This document shows positions 7,398 through 15,815 of a stretch of DNA of 38,403 bases, one piece after another (position 1 is the stretch's first letter; each line of letters starts with the position of its first letter). The notes under the pieces were generated by a model. That model was not told the origin of the DNA. It saw only the letters and a list, made by a program, of their open reading frames with translations, and did no database searches. The translations under genes were made by a program, and so were the position numbers. Source of the DNA: Verrucomicrobia bacterium UBA1629 (GTDB lineage: Bacteria; Verrucomicrobiota; Kiritimatiellia; RFP12; UBA1067); contig DCMF01000080.1 in assembly GCA_002321305.1 (NCBI GenBank), forward strand, positions 36,395 through 74,797, read 5' to 3'.

Positions 7398-9344
7398 TCA
7401 GCGACTTGTTCCGCCGGCATAGCCACGAACCAGTTCCTTGACCGTGTGCCAGCGGACGGACGCGAGCCGCTTCACGTCCAGCGACAGCCGCATGCGCTCC
7501 ATCTCCGCCGCCGCGTCCCCAGCGGCGGGCAGCGCGCCGCGCCGGCGTTTCAGAGCCTCGATCCACAGCGCGCGCACGAAGTCCTGCAGGATGTCCGTCG
7601 CCGAGAGCGCGCTCGCCTGCGACCGGTCGGACGCAAGCAGGATCGCGTCAAACCATGTGCGCTCGTGCGCGGGCAGCGCGTCCGCAAACGCCGCGAAGAG
7701 GTCTTCGCCCTTCGCGCACTCCTGCCGCCACGTCTCGACGAAGCGCACCGTGAAGGCATGCGTGAAGACGGACGGCGGCAGGAACTCGCCGACCATGCCG
7801 TCCAGCGTCCGGTCGTACTCGTGCACGAGCAGAAACGAGCAGAGCGCGCGTTCCTTCGGACTCGGCGGAATCGCCGTCGCCGCGTCCCGCCCCGGCAGAG
7901 TCGCGTCGGACGAGCCGTCGTCATCCGCTGACGCCCCGGCGTCTGCGCGCGCAGCCTCTTCTTCCGCCGCGAAATCCTCTTCGTCGTCCGCCGGAACCGT
8001 CGCCGGCACGGCGCGCGGCGCGCGCTTCGGCTCCGCCCTGACCTTGCCGAGCTCGTCGGCGAGCGCGACCGTCGGCAGTCCCAGGAGCTTCGCCGCCTCG
8101 CCCGTCATCGCGGCCTTCAGCACCTCGTTCGGACACGCGGCGATCGTCGTCAGGATCTCGCGCGTGATGCGCGCGACGGCATCGACCGAGCCGGGATCGC
8201 GCTCCTTCGCGCGCTCGGCCCGCACCTGGAAGGACATGATCGACTCGGCGCCGTCGAGCAGCCGCCGGAACTCCTCCGCCGGATGCGTCCGCAGGAACGA
8301 GTCGGGATCGTCCCCGCCCGGCAGCGAGACGACGCGCACGGGCAGCTCGGCCGCGAGGCAGAGGCGTGCGGACTTGATCGTCGCCGCGTGCCCCGCGCCG
8401 TCGTCGTCGTAGACGAGCGTCACGAGGTCGGCGACCTTGCGCAGCATCGCCACGTGCTCTTCGGTGAACGCCGTGCCCTGTCCCGCGACGGCGTTCGGGA
8501 AGCCACGCGTCTGCAGGCGGATGCAGTCGATCTGCCCTTCGCAGACGATGACCTCGTGGTTCTTCTTGTCCTGCGCGATCGCGCGCATGGCCTTGTCGAA
8601 GCCGTAGAGGATGCGCTTTTTGCTGAAGACGGGCGTCTCGGGCGAGTTCACGTACTTGCCGGAGTTCTTCGACGCGACAAGCTGCCGCCCGGAGTAGCCG
8701 ACGACCCGCCCCTGCTTGTCGCGGATCGCGAACATGAGCCGTCCGCCGAAGCGGTGGTAGCCGAGGTCGCCGGGGCGGTTGCCGCGCTTGATGACGCCCG
8801 CCGCCTCCAGCTCCTCCGGCGTGTACCTGTACTTCTCCGCCCACGTGAGGATGTGCGCGACGCCGGTCGGCGCATAGCCGATCTGGTAGGCTTCCTGGAT
8901 TTCGGGGCCGAGCTCGCGTTCCGCCAGGTAGTCGCGCGCCCGCGCGGCCTCCTTCGTCTTCAGGAGGCAGCGGTGGTAGAACTGCGTCAGCTCCGCCAGG
9001 AGCGCGTAGAGCCGCCTGCGCCGCCCGGCGGCCGGGTCTTCCGCCTCCTCGATCTTCACGCCGCACTGGTCGGCGAGCTTCTTCACCGCCTCGACGAACG
9101 TGAGGCCGTCCATCTTCTCGACGAACTTGATCGCGTCCCCGCTCTCGCCGCAGCCGAAGCAGTGGTAGTAGCCCTTCGCGTCGTTGATGTTGAAGCTCGG
9201 CGTCTTCTCGTGGTGGAAGGGACAGCACGCCTTCTTGGACGTGCCCGCGACCTTGACGGCGATGCCATACGAGGCGATGAGGTCCGCGAGGTCAATCCGC
9301 GCCTTGATCTCCTCGACCGTCGATTCTGTGATGCCCTTCGCCAT
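7398..9344 (-). CDS. dnaG: DNA primase
   Basis: 648 residues. An N-terminal zinc ribbon (C41-x2-H44 ... C62-x2-C65, in CCPFHHEKTPSF and HCFGCGESGD) is followed by the catalytic core with SGRQL and a Toprim domain: E269 in VCEGQID and the acidic run D313-D315 in VYDDDGAG. The C-terminal third is Ala/Glu-rich with an acidic linker around residues 445-490 and then a helical, presumably DnaB-binding, domain. DnaG lays RNA primers at the replication fork. It is preceded after 33 nt by the lactonase and smr genes, so it is probably the last gene of that operon. There is no rpsU or rpoD beside it, unlike the classical macromolecular-synthesis operon. Confidence 0.97.
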   Translation of the reverse strand: MAKGITESTVEEIKARIDLADLIASYGIAVKVAGTSKKACCPFHHEKTPSFNINDAKGYYHCFGCGESGDAIKFVEKMDGLTFVEAVKKLADQCGVKIEEAEDPAAGRRRRLYALLAELTQFYHRCLLKTKEAARARDYLAERELGPEIQEAYQIGYAPTGVAHILTWAEKYRYTPEELEAAGVIKRGNRPGDLGYHRFGGRLMFAIRDKQGRVVGYSGRQLVASKNSGKYVNSPETPVFSKKRILYGFDKAMRAIAQDKKNHEVIVCEGQIDCIRLQTRGFPNAVAGQGTAFTEEHVAMLRKVADLVTLVYDDDGAGHAATIKSARLCLAAELPVRVVSLPGGDDPDSFLRTHPAEEFRRLLDGAESIMSFQVRAERAKERDPGSVDAVARITREILTTIAACPNEVLKAAMTGEAAKLLGLPTVALADELGKVRAEPKRAPRAVPATVPADDEEDFAAEEEAARADAGASADDDGSSDATLPGRDAATAIPPSPKERALCSFLLVHEYDRTLDGMVGEFLPPSVFTHAFTVRFVETWRQECAKGEDLFAAFADALPAHERTWFDAILLASDRSQASALSATDILQDFVRALWIEALKRRRGALPAAGDAAAEMERMRLSLDVKRLASVRWHTVKELVRGYAGGTSR

Positions 9345-9377
9345 GTGGTGACCACGCCTGACGCCAAGACCGAAAGA

Positions 9378-10478
9378 CTAACGGGCTGCCGCAAACGCGA
9401 AGCACAGCGGCCGCCAGCAGGGAATCGGCGCCCCCGCCGGAACGAGCGTACAGGCCGTGCGGTCGAAGCGGAAGACCTGGATCTCGTCGGACATCTTGTG
9501 CCCGACGACCATGAACTTCTCGCCCGGCATCAGCGCGAAGTCGCGCGGGAACCTGCCCGTCAGCTTCGCGATGTTGCGGCGCGTCAGGCGGCCCGTCGCG
9601 GCATCGACCTCGAAGAGCGCGATCGAGTCGTGGCCGCGGTTCGACGCCATGAGGATCCGCCCGTCCGCCGTCAGCTTGATCGCCGCCGCCTTCGTCGCCA
9701 GCGTCTCGCCGTCCGCCTCCCAGCGGTCATAGCCGTCCGGCAGCGTCGACCACTTGCCGACCTTCGCGAACGACTTGCCGTCGAACGCATACGAGACGAC
9801 GCTGGAGCCCAGCTCGTTCAGGACAAGGAGGAAGCGTCCGTCCTTCGACCAGACGGCATGGCGCGGCCCGTCGCCACGGTCGGCCTTGATCTCCAGCGAC
9901 GGATCGACCGCCAGCGTCACGGGGTCGAAGAAGCGGATGCGGTCGCAGCCGAGGTCCACGGCACCGAGGCGCGAACCGTCCGGCGTCAGGAAGGTGAAGT
10001 GCGCATAGGCCTTCTGCTGGCGCTTCGCGTTCGGCCCGACGTCGTCGTCGGGAAAGACGTAGCGCTTCAAATCCGAGCCGTCCGCCGCGAGGGAGACGAC
10101 CGTCGCCGAGAGATAGGCGGCACAAAAGACGCGCGAACCGTCCGGCGAGAGCGACACATGGCACGGCGCCTCGCACGGCAGCTCCGCGAGGCGCTCCAGC
10201 GCGCCCAGGCGGCCGGCCGCGTCCAGGGGGAAGCGCACCGCCCACGAGACGGACTTCGCGTCGCGCTTCTCGCCCATCACGGAGTACAGCCACCGTCCGT
10301 CCGGGCTCAGCTGGAAGTAGGTCGTTCCCTGAAGGCCCTTGACGGACTGGACGGCCTTCGCCGCGCCCGTTTCGGTGTCGCACGAGAGGACATGAAGCGA
10401 CTGCCGATCGGGCGAGCCCGTGTTGCAGCCGACGTAGCAGTTGACGATTGTAGCCATAAGGAGTGTCGTGGTGATCAT
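9378..10478 (-). CDS. Lactonase-family beta-propeller (6-phosphogluconolactonase-like)
   Basis: 366 residues, the usual length of the family. The opening YVGCNTGS and repeated blade motifs such as LSPDGRWLYSVM, LSPDGSRVFCAAYL, DGRFLLVLNELGSSV and LTADGRILMASNRGHDSIALF mark a seven-bladed propeller of the YbhE/Pgl type. In this family the enzyme hydrolyses 6-phosphogluconolactone in the pentose phosphate pathway, but many members have other substrates. A second ATG eight codons in (MATIVNCY) is an equally good start. It sits between smr (9 nt) and dnaG (33 nt). Confidence 0.8.
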   Translation of the reverse strand: MITTTLLMATIVNCYVGCNTGSPDRQSLHVLSCDTETGAAKAVQSVKGLQGTTYFQLSPDGRWLYSVMGEKRDAKSVSWAVRFPLDAAGRLGALERLAELPCEAPCHVSLSPDGSRVFCAAYLSATVVSLAADGSDLKRYVFPDDDVGPNAKRQQKAYAHFTFLTPDGSRLGAVDLGCDRIRFFDPVTLAVDPSLEIKADRGDGPRHAVWSKDGRFLLVLNELGSSVVSYAFDGKSFAKVGKWSTLPDGYDRWEADGETLATKAAAIKLTADGRILMASNRGHDSIALFEVDAATGRLTRRNIAKLTGRFPRDFALMPGEKFMVVGHKMSDEIQVFRFDRTACTLVPAGAPIPCWRPLCFAFAAAR

Positions 10479-10487
10479 GTTGCGGTG

Positions 10488-10877
10488 TCAGATACGGACG
10501 AAGACAAGGCCCGGATTGGGCGTGCGCTGATAGTGCGCAGGGAGGGACGCGGCATCGGGAAACGCGAGAAACGGCTCGGAGAACATGTCGCCCGCGAATT
10601 CGCCGTCAAGAAAGCCCCGGATGTGGTTCTGCCGCCGATACGTGCGACAGGCCGCAAGGACAGCCGACTTGATGCGGCTTGTCCCCCCGCTCGACCCGTA
10701 GCCCGTCACGACGGCGAAGAGCTTCGGCCCTCCGCCGCGCGCAGCCGACACGAGGCGCTCGAATTCCGCAAGCGCATCGTCCACGCGCATGCCGCGCCCA
10801 TGCAGGTCGTATTCGGGAACGCCTTGACCGCGCATGCGGGTCGCGGAGCCGGGGTGTCTAGCAGAAGAGGGTCTCAT
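10488..10877 (-). CDS. Smr-domain protein
   Basis: 129 residues from ATG 10877. After a short basic N-terminus it has YDLHGRGMRVDDALAEF at about residues 23-39 and VVTGYGSSGGTSRIKSAV at about 57-74. These are the two hallmarks of the Smr fold (DLHG; G-x-G-x-xxG with a downstream SxIK). Smr domains are small nucleases or nucleic-acid-binding modules; stand-alone members have roles in RNA cleavage and ribosome rescue. Its start lies 9 nt from a TATAAT, so the 5' leader is extremely short. Larger readings of this frame back to 11837 are antisense to the secreted-protein gene and are not real. Confidence 0.85.
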   Translation of the reverse strand: MRPSSARHPGSATRMRGQGVPEYDLHGRGMRVDDALAEFERLVSAARGGGPKLFAVVTGYGSSGGTSRIKSAVLAACRTYRRQNHIRGFLDGEFAGDMFSEPFLAFPDAASLPAHYQRTPNPGLVFVRI

Positions 10878-10947
10878 GGTGCGGACATTATAGCAAAATA
10901 TCCGCGCGCCGATCCGCATCGGCGCAGGATTTGGTATAATGTCCGAC
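10878..10947. promoter_or_regulatory. Mirrored divergent promoter pair
   Basis: Minus-strand -10 (TGCTATAAT, hexamer 10892-10887) drives smr. Plus-strand -10 (TGGTATAAT, hexamer 10935-10940) drives the uORF and secreted protein. Each hexamer is followed by the same GTCCG on its own strand, and GGAT lies upstream of both. A palindrome CGCCGAT/ATCGGCG sits midway. The whole 70-nt region is therefore an approximate inverted repeat. A regulator or RNA polymerase bound at the centre could control both sides. Confidence 0.7.
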
Positions 10948-10989
10948 ATGGAGACGACATCCAGCCCGGATGCCGCCCTTTTGACATGA
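10948..10989 (+). CDS. Leaderless 13-codon upstream ORF (METTSSPDAALLT)
   Basis: The ATG lies 7 nt after the TATAAT, so the transcript would begin at this codon. The TGA stop (10987-10989) overlaps the ATG of the secreted-protein gene (10986) as ATGA, with a second ATG directly following. This geometry suggests translational coupling: ribosomes load on the leaderless start and pass to the main gene, which has no clear Shine-Dalgarno of its own. The peptide has no recognisable function. Its coding status is inferred from geometry alone. Confidence 0.45.
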   Translation: METTSSPDAALLT

Positions 10990-11873
10990 TGCACATCCTT
11001 CCGTCCTTTCGTCTGGCCGTTCGTTCCATGCCGCCGTCGCGATGCCGCGTCGGCGCGCTCCTCGCCGCCCTTGCCGCGTTCGGCCTTCCGTCCAACGTCC
11101 GCGCAGAAGCCCTGGCGGAGTCCTCCGAACTGCGGCCCATCGCCTGGTGCGCGGCCGAGGCCGCCTCCGGGCACATCAGCGTCGGCCGCGTCAAGGCGAC
11201 GCATCCCGTGCAGAACTTCGAGGCCAAGCTCGGCGCCGAATACGCGCCGCTCGGCTACGCGACGGCCGGCGTCTGGAGCCTCACCGACCTCTCGCGCGCC
11301 TACCGCGACAGCCGCAGCGCGTTCTGGAACGAGGTCGACCCGGTCGTCACGGCCGGCCGCCGACAGGCGCTTGCCGAGGGCTATGCGCTCGACGCCAGCG
11401 TCGGCGCGCAGTGGAACGAGATGGTCGGCTACCGGGGCGACGCCCGGCGCTCCTACGACGAATGGCAAATGGCGACCTCGCTGACGACGCCGCTGGTGAC
11501 GCCCTGGTTCGCGATGCGCAACTTCTACTGGCCCGTCGCAAAGGCCTCCTTCCGCGTCGGCGTGACGCGGAGCTTCCGCCTGACCGAGAACCTGTCGCTC
11601 GCCCCCAACGTCTGGCTCGACGGCGGCAGCGAACGCTGGAACCGCCAGCGCTTCGGCTACCGCTGCCCGGAGCGGATCGGGCAGGGCGTCAACTCCCTCT
11701 CGGCGCGGCTCTTCGCCGTCTACCGGCTCCACGCGCACGCCGAGCTCTACGGCGGCGCGACGGGCTACTGCGTCACGGACCCCGACGTGCGCGCGGAGCT
11801 GAAGGACAACCCGTCCGACGAGGCGCGGCATCTCCACGTCGTCTTCACCTGCGGCGTGAAGCTCGCGTTCTAG
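10986..11873 (+). CDS. Secreted or outer-membrane protein of unknown family
   Basis: 295 residues; the only convincing plus-strand gene. A signal peptide is clear: basic start (to about residue 20), hydrophobic core VGALLAALAAFGLPS, then a likely cut after VRA near residue 40. The mature part alternates polar and hydrophobic residues with many aromatic residues (for example WNEVDPVV, YDEWQMATSL, WFAMRNFYWPVAKASFRVGV). It ends in Phe (GVKLAF), the typical last residue of outer-membrane beta-barrels. I do not recognise a named family. A small barrel or surface protein is an inference. It ends 7 nt from the convergent hisB stop. Confidence 0.75.
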   Translation: MMHILPSFRLAVRSMPPSRCRVGALLAALAAFGLPSNVRAEALAESSELRPIAWCAAEAASGHISVGRVKATHPVQNFEAKLGAEYAPLGYATAGVWSLTDLSRAYRDSRSAFWNEVDPVVTAGRRQALAEGYALDASVGAQWNEMVGYRGDARRSYDEWQMATSLTTPLVTPWFAMRNFYWPVAKASFRVGVTRSFRLTENLSLAPNVWLDGGSERWNRQRFGYRCPERIGQGVNSLSARLFAVYRLHAHAELYGGATGYCVTDPDVRAELKDNPSDEARHLHVVFTCGVKLAF

Positions 11874-11880
11874 CGCGCGT

Positions 11881-12465
11881 TCAGATGACGCCCTTCGAGC
11901 TCGGCACGCCCTTCTCCAGCGGGTCGATCGCCTTCGCCTGGCGCAACGCGCGCGCGAAGCTCTTGAACAGCCCCTCGCACACGTGGTGCGTCTCGTCGCC
12001 GTAGACCTGCCGCAGGTGGATGTTCGCGCGCGCCTCGACCGAGACCGCCCGGAAGAACTCCTCGACGAGCTTCACCTCGAAGTCCTTCACGAACATGTGC
12101 TTCATCGCGCACTGCATCACGAGGAACGGACGCCCGCCAAGGTCGAGTGACGTCTCGCACAGGGCCTCGTCCATCGGAATCGAGGCGAAGCCGTAGCGCG
12201 TCAGCCCCCTGCGGTCGCCGAGCGCGGCGTCCAGCGCCTTGCCGAAGACGAGTCCGACGTCCTCGACCGTGTGGTGGTAGTCGACGTGCAGGTCGCCCGT
12301 CGCCTTGACCGCGAGGTCGATGAGCGCGTGCTTCTTCAGCAGCTCCAGCATGTGGTCGAAGAAGCCGATGCCCGTCTCGATCACGCCTTCGCCCGACCCG
12401 TCAAGGTTGAGCGCGAGCATGATCTGCGTCTCCTTCGTGTTGCGTTCGATTGTCGCGTTTCGCAT
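11881..12465 (-). CDS. hisB: Imidazoleglycerol-phosphate dehydratase
   Basis: 194 residues, the normal length of the monofunctional enzyme. Conserved manganese-binding and catalytic segments are present: GIGFFDHML (32-40), HVDYHHTVEDVG (60-71) and GDETHHVCEGLFKSFA in the C-terminal half. It dehydrates imidazole glycerol phosphate in histidine biosynthesis in the cytoplasm. It stands alone, without other his genes, with its own promoter 10 nt upstream of the ATG. Confidence 0.97.
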   Translation of the reverse strand: MRNATIERNTKETQIMLALNLDGSGEGVIETGIGFFDHMLELLKKHALIDLAVKATGDLHVDYHHTVEDVGLVFGKALDAALGDRRGLTRYGFASIPMDEALCETSLDLGGRPFLVMQCAMKHMFVKDFEVKLVEEFFRAVSVEARANIHLRQVYGDETHHVCEGLFKSFARALRQAKAIDPLEKGVPSSKGVI

Positions 12466-12475
12466 AACGGCCCGT

Positions 12476-12481
12476 ATTATA
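12476..12481 (-). promoter_or_regulatory. Extended -10 promoter of hisB
   Basis: TGATATAAT on the minus strand, 10 nt before the hisB ATG at 12465. It separates hisB from the polysaccharide operon that ends at 12557. Confidence 0.65.
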
Positions 12482-12556
12482 TCAAAGTTCAGAAGCCGCG
12501 TGGGAAGCGTCTGCCCCGCCTCGCCCGCACACGCTGCACAAACCGTTCCGCTCAAG

Positions 12557-12994
12557 TCAGAACCGCGCAACGGACGCGAGGCGCTGGACTTCGGCGCGGG
12601 CGGCGCGGCAAATGAGGTCGAGGTCGGCGGCCGTCTCCAGCCGGTCGTAGACGGCGACGCCGCTGCGGACGCCCGCGATGTTGCCGAAGCCCCTGAGCCG
12701 CGCGGGCACGGCGATCCGCCGAAGCCCCGCCCCCGCCGCGTAGGCCATCCACGGCTCCCACGCCGCGTCGCCCGACCGCTCGACGAGCAGCACAAGCCCC
12801 TCCTCGCCCGCGCGCGCCGCCGCGAGCCGCAGCTTCCGCCGCGCCCGGAAACGCCCGAACAGGCCCCGGCCGAGCGTCGCCGGGTCGAGCGCGCACGTCA
12901 CGACCTCCTGTCCGGCCGCCTGCGCCGCCGCGACAGCCGCCGCGCAGCCCGCCAACGCCTCCCGCCGTCCGATGAATACGATCTTCCCGTTCAT
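12557..12994 (-). CDS. Small Ala/Arg-rich protein of unknown function, last gene of polysaccharide operon
   Basis: 145 residues. It starts MNGKIVFIGRREALAGCAAA and its ATG overlaps the previous stop (ATGA), which supports that it is translated. A possible Rossmann-like beginning (KIVFIGRREAL) and a helix-rich remainder are all that can be described. There is no signal peptide or membrane helix, and I do not recognise a family. By position it could be an accessory protein for polysaccharide synthesis, but that is position only. Confidence 0.55.
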   Translation of the reverse strand: MNGKIVFIGRREALAGCAAAVAAAQAAGQEVVTCALDPATLGRGLFGRFRARRKLRLAAARAGEEGLVLLVERSGDAAWEPWMAYAAGAGLRRIAVPARLRGFGNIAGVRSGVAVYDRLETAADLDLICRAARAEVQRLASVARF

Positions 12995-14844
12995 TTCTCT
13001 CCCTTCGTGTCACAAGATTCAGTTGCCGCCCGCCGCCGTCCCCGAAGCCCGCGCGTGAGGAACTTCACGTCGGCCATCCGCCGACAGAGCCAACCCGGTC
13101 GAAACGGCGACGTGTCCCAGTAGCGCCGGTATTCGGCGGGCATCTCAAGCACCGACCGTCGCCAGACTTTCGGATTGATGCCGCAGTAATGCACGATCAG
13201 AGGATGCGCCTTGGCCGCTTCAAGCTCCGCATCCGAATAGACGTTCTTCAGGAAGGCATACTCTTTTGCCGAACACGGCGAACGCCCCTCGCGGATGCTC
13301 TCGAAGACGCAATAGGCCAACGGCACGGCGGCCATGCGGTCTGTCGCAAGGTTCAGCACGTCAAGGTCATTCATCGTCAACCGCGCGCCGAAGGCGCGTA
13401 TGGCCTCAACAAACCGCTCCTTCAGCCGTCGCTCCCGCCAGGCCTTCGTGTTCGCCACCATGAACCCTGCCGCATATACAAACGCATTGCGGTTCTCAGG
13501 GAAATGGTTGTGCAGTCCGGCGCGTTCGCCGCGCCGCTCCATCGCCACGCCCGCCCAGTCGAAGTCCCCGTAGTCGGCCTCGTAGACAGCCGCGAGGTCG
13601 CCGTGGAAGACGACATCCGCATCGCTCCAGATCACGCGGTCATATTCCGGCAGGGCCTCAGCCAAGAGCAAACGGTTGTACGTCGAATGCGAGAGATGCC
13701 CGACCGGCGCGTCCGAAAACGCCGCATTCGAGACGGGGATGATCCGCACGTCCGGGAACAGCCGAACAAGGTCCTGCCGCGCCTTCGGGCTCAGGTCCGA
13801 AGCCAGGACGACGATGTCATAGTCCGTCGTCGCCCGCCGCGACGCCAAAAGTGAGCGAACGGCGATCTCGAGCGGCAGCAGATACCGGTCGTCCGCCGAG
13901 AACACGACGGGCACCCTGTGCCGGGGCGTGAAAGCCGCCGACACCTGCGCGGCAAAGTCGTCAAACGTGCCGCAGCGGCTTTCGATTCCCCGCCACGCAA
14001 ACGCAGGGGCGATCACCTCGCGCCGATGCGCCATCGCCTCCAGCACCTTGACGTTCGTCCCGCCGCCCGTCTCGATCGGACAGACGACCGCCTTGCAGTC
14101 CTCATACTCCCGATCGATGTCGTCCACGAATCCCGCCAACTCGACGCCGGGAATCTTCGCCCATTTCGCCTCCAGACGCGGCGGCAGCCCCTTCCCGATG
14201 ATGCGATAGGCCAGCGTCGGATTTTCCGCCCGCATCGCCGGCCACCGCCGCTTTAGGAAGCGGTCGATCCCACGATAGTTCGGCGGATAGCCGAGATGCG
14301 CAACGGTGATGACGCGATTCGCGCGCGGGGCTTCAAAGCGATAGCCAGCCTTCGGCTGAAGCGCAATGTTCTCCAGCGGCAGGACGCGCACGCTCCCGCC
14401 ACAGGCGGACGCCAGCCGCCCGACGTCCTGCGGATTGGCGACCCACACACAGGCGGCGTGATGCAGGACCCAGGCCGTCCAGCGGCGGAACACGAACCGG
14501 CGTCCCCCTGGACAGACATCAACCGGCACGTCATCGACGTCAATGTACAACGGCCCAAACCGCCAAGCCGCGTAATAGGCCGCCGTGCGCACATAGCGCG
14601 TCACGACGACATCGAACCGCCCCAAATCAACCTTCGTCAACGGCAGAAGCAATCCGGGGAAGAACAGGCTGACGACCTTGCGGAGCCAGCGGCGAAGCGA
14701 GCCTTTCGGCTCTAGCTCGACCGTCTTCACGACCGTGACGTCGCCAAGCCGTCGAAGCGCCTCGAAAAGGAAATGGCTGCGCTGAGCCGCCCCACACGAA
14801 AGGTCGTCTGGGGCAAACGGCGTGAGATAGAGGATCCGCTTCAT
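12991..14844 (-). CDS. Two-domain glycosyltransferase: GT4-like half fused to GT8-like half
   Basis: 617 residues from ATG 14844, overlapping the previous stop as ATGA. Residues 1 to about 305 are a GT-B enzyme: MKRILYLTPFAPDDLSCGAA at the start, HLGYPPNYRGIDRFL in mid-domain, and CPIETGGGTNVKVLEAMA at 255-272, the donor-binding E region of GT4. From about 312 a GT-A enzyme begins (VVFSADDRYLLPLEIAVRSL), with the metal-binding DAD at 408-410 in WSDADVVFHGDL and a late HYCGINPKVW, as in GT8 (LgtC-like) enzymes. The fused protein could add two sugars in succession to one acceptor. Acceptor and sugars are unknown. No membrane helix is seen. Confidence 0.85.
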   Translation of the reverse strand: MKRILYLTPFAPDDLSCGAAQRSHFLFEALRRLGDVTVVKTVELEPKGSLRRWLRKVVSLFFPGLLLPLTKVDLGRFDVVVTRYVRTAAYYAAWRFGPLYIDVDDVPVDVCPGGRRFVFRRWTAWVLHHAACVWVANPQDVGRLASACGGSVRVLPLENIALQPKAGYRFEAPRANRVITVAHLGYPPNYRGIDRFLKRRWPAMRAENPTLAYRIIGKGLPPRLEAKWAKIPGVELAGFVDDIDREYEDCKAVVCPIETGGGTNVKVLEAMAHRREVIAPAFAWRGIESRCGTFDDFAAQVSAAFTPRHRVPVVFSADDRYLLPLEIAVRSLLASRRATTDYDIVVLASDLSPKARQDLVRLFPDVRIIPVSNAAFSDAPVGHLSHSTYNRLLLAEALPEYDRVIWSDADVVFHGDLAAVYEADYGDFDWAGVAMERRGERAGLHNHFPENRNAFVYAAGFMVANTKAWRERRLKERFVEAIRAFGARLTMNDLDVLNLATDRMAAVPLAYCVFESIREGRSPCSAKEYAFLKNVYSDAELEAAKAHPLIVHYCGINPKVWRRSVLEMPAEYRRYWDTSPFRPGWLCRRMADVKFLTRGLRGRRRAATESCDTKGEK

Positions 14845-15815
14845 CCCCCCCTCTCCAACAGGACGCGCGCAAGCGCCTCGACATCGCCGCAGGGGAACGT
14901 GACGCGGCCGCGCGGATCGATCTCCTTGAACACCGGCAAATCCGATGCGATGCACATGACGTCCAGCGACGCGGCCTCCGCGACTTGCATACCATACCCC
15001 TCGGCTCGCGATGGCACGACAAGCGCAATCGCCCCGCCCATCAGCGCGGCCTTCAAATCGTCCGCGACATAGCCCAACAGGACAACGCCGTTGCAGTTCC
15101 TCGGATGCACATTGCGTTCAAGTCCGGCGAACACGACCGAGGCCGTCCCGCCCATCGCCCGATAGCGGCGGTACGCCGCCAGCAGGATGTCCGCGCCCTT
15201 GCGCGTCTCCAGGTTCCCGACATACAGGAAGTAGCGTCCGTACTTCGCGCGGCAGGCCGCGACCGCCGCGCCCGGCGCCGGAGCGACAGCCGCAATCGGG
15301 TAGACGATCCGGCCGTCCAGTCGCCGCGCCCGCGCGCTGCGCGCCTCCACCTCGCGCTTTGTCTGCCGCGAGTTGTACCAGAGCTCCGTCGCATTGCGAA
15401 TCGTGCGGCGGAAGAAAAACCGACAGTAAAGCTGCCACGCAAGCGCGCCGAACGCGAGACGTCCCAGCCCCAGCGTGTCATGCAGGGTCACGATCACGCG
15501 GCGCACGCCCTTCGGCCTGAACGGCAGAAGGTTGTTCGGCTGCCAGAAGACATCCGGGCGGACTTCGGCAACCATGCGTTGCACGAACCTGAAATAGCCC
15601 ATCACGCCCATCGACCGAAAGACAGGCCGGCCATAGACGCGAATCGCAACGCCTCGCGACGCCAAGCCGCCGATCAAAGCCCCGTCCGCCACATCCGTCA
15701 CGAGAACGACTTTCCGACCTTTCATCAAGTTCAGGACGTGGCGATAGGCATACATCCCGATGCCCGTCGGCCGCGATCCGAAAGTCCGCGCATCGACCAG
15801 CCACGTCTCACTCAT
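14841..15815 (-). CDS. GT4-family glycosyltransferase
   Basis: 324 residues from ATG 15815 (MSETWLVDARTFGSRPTGIG). The GT-B pattern is complete: Gly-rich acceptor loop near residue 15-20, FLYVGNLETRKGADILLAAYR at the start of the second domain, and VVPSRAEGYGMQVAEAAS with the donor-binding E-x7-E. WbaZ/mannosyltransferase-like proteins share the opening. It overlaps both neighbours (8 nt upstream, 4 nt downstream). A cytoplasmic, membrane-associated role in building a surface polysaccharide repeat is inferred. Confidence 0.85.
   Translation of the reverse strand: MSETWLVDARTFGSRPTGIGMYAYRHVLNLMKGRKVVLVTDVADGALIGGLASRGVAIRVYGRPVFRSMGVMGYFRFVQRMVAEVRPDVFWQPNNLLPFRPKGVRRVIVTLHDTLGLGRLAFGALAWQLYCRFFFRRTIRNATELWYNSRQTKREVEARSARARRLDGRIVYPIAAVAPAPGAAVAACRAKYGRYFLYVGNLETRKGADILLAAYRRYRAMGGTASVVFAGLERNVHPRNCNGVVLLGYVADDLKAALMGGAIALVVPSRAEGYGMQVAEAASLDVMCIASDLPVFKEIDPRGRVTFPCGDVEALARVLLERGG

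Noticed and set aside
8283..10985. Very long plus-strand frame (8283-11873) upstream of the secreted-protein gene
   Set aside because: Over 8283-10877 it is antisense to dnaG, the lactonase and smr, Arg/Val-rich and low in complexity; the real gene starts at 10986.
11840..12160. Arg-rich frames overlapping hisB
   Set aside because: hisB motifs are complete on the minus strand; the others are shadow frames.
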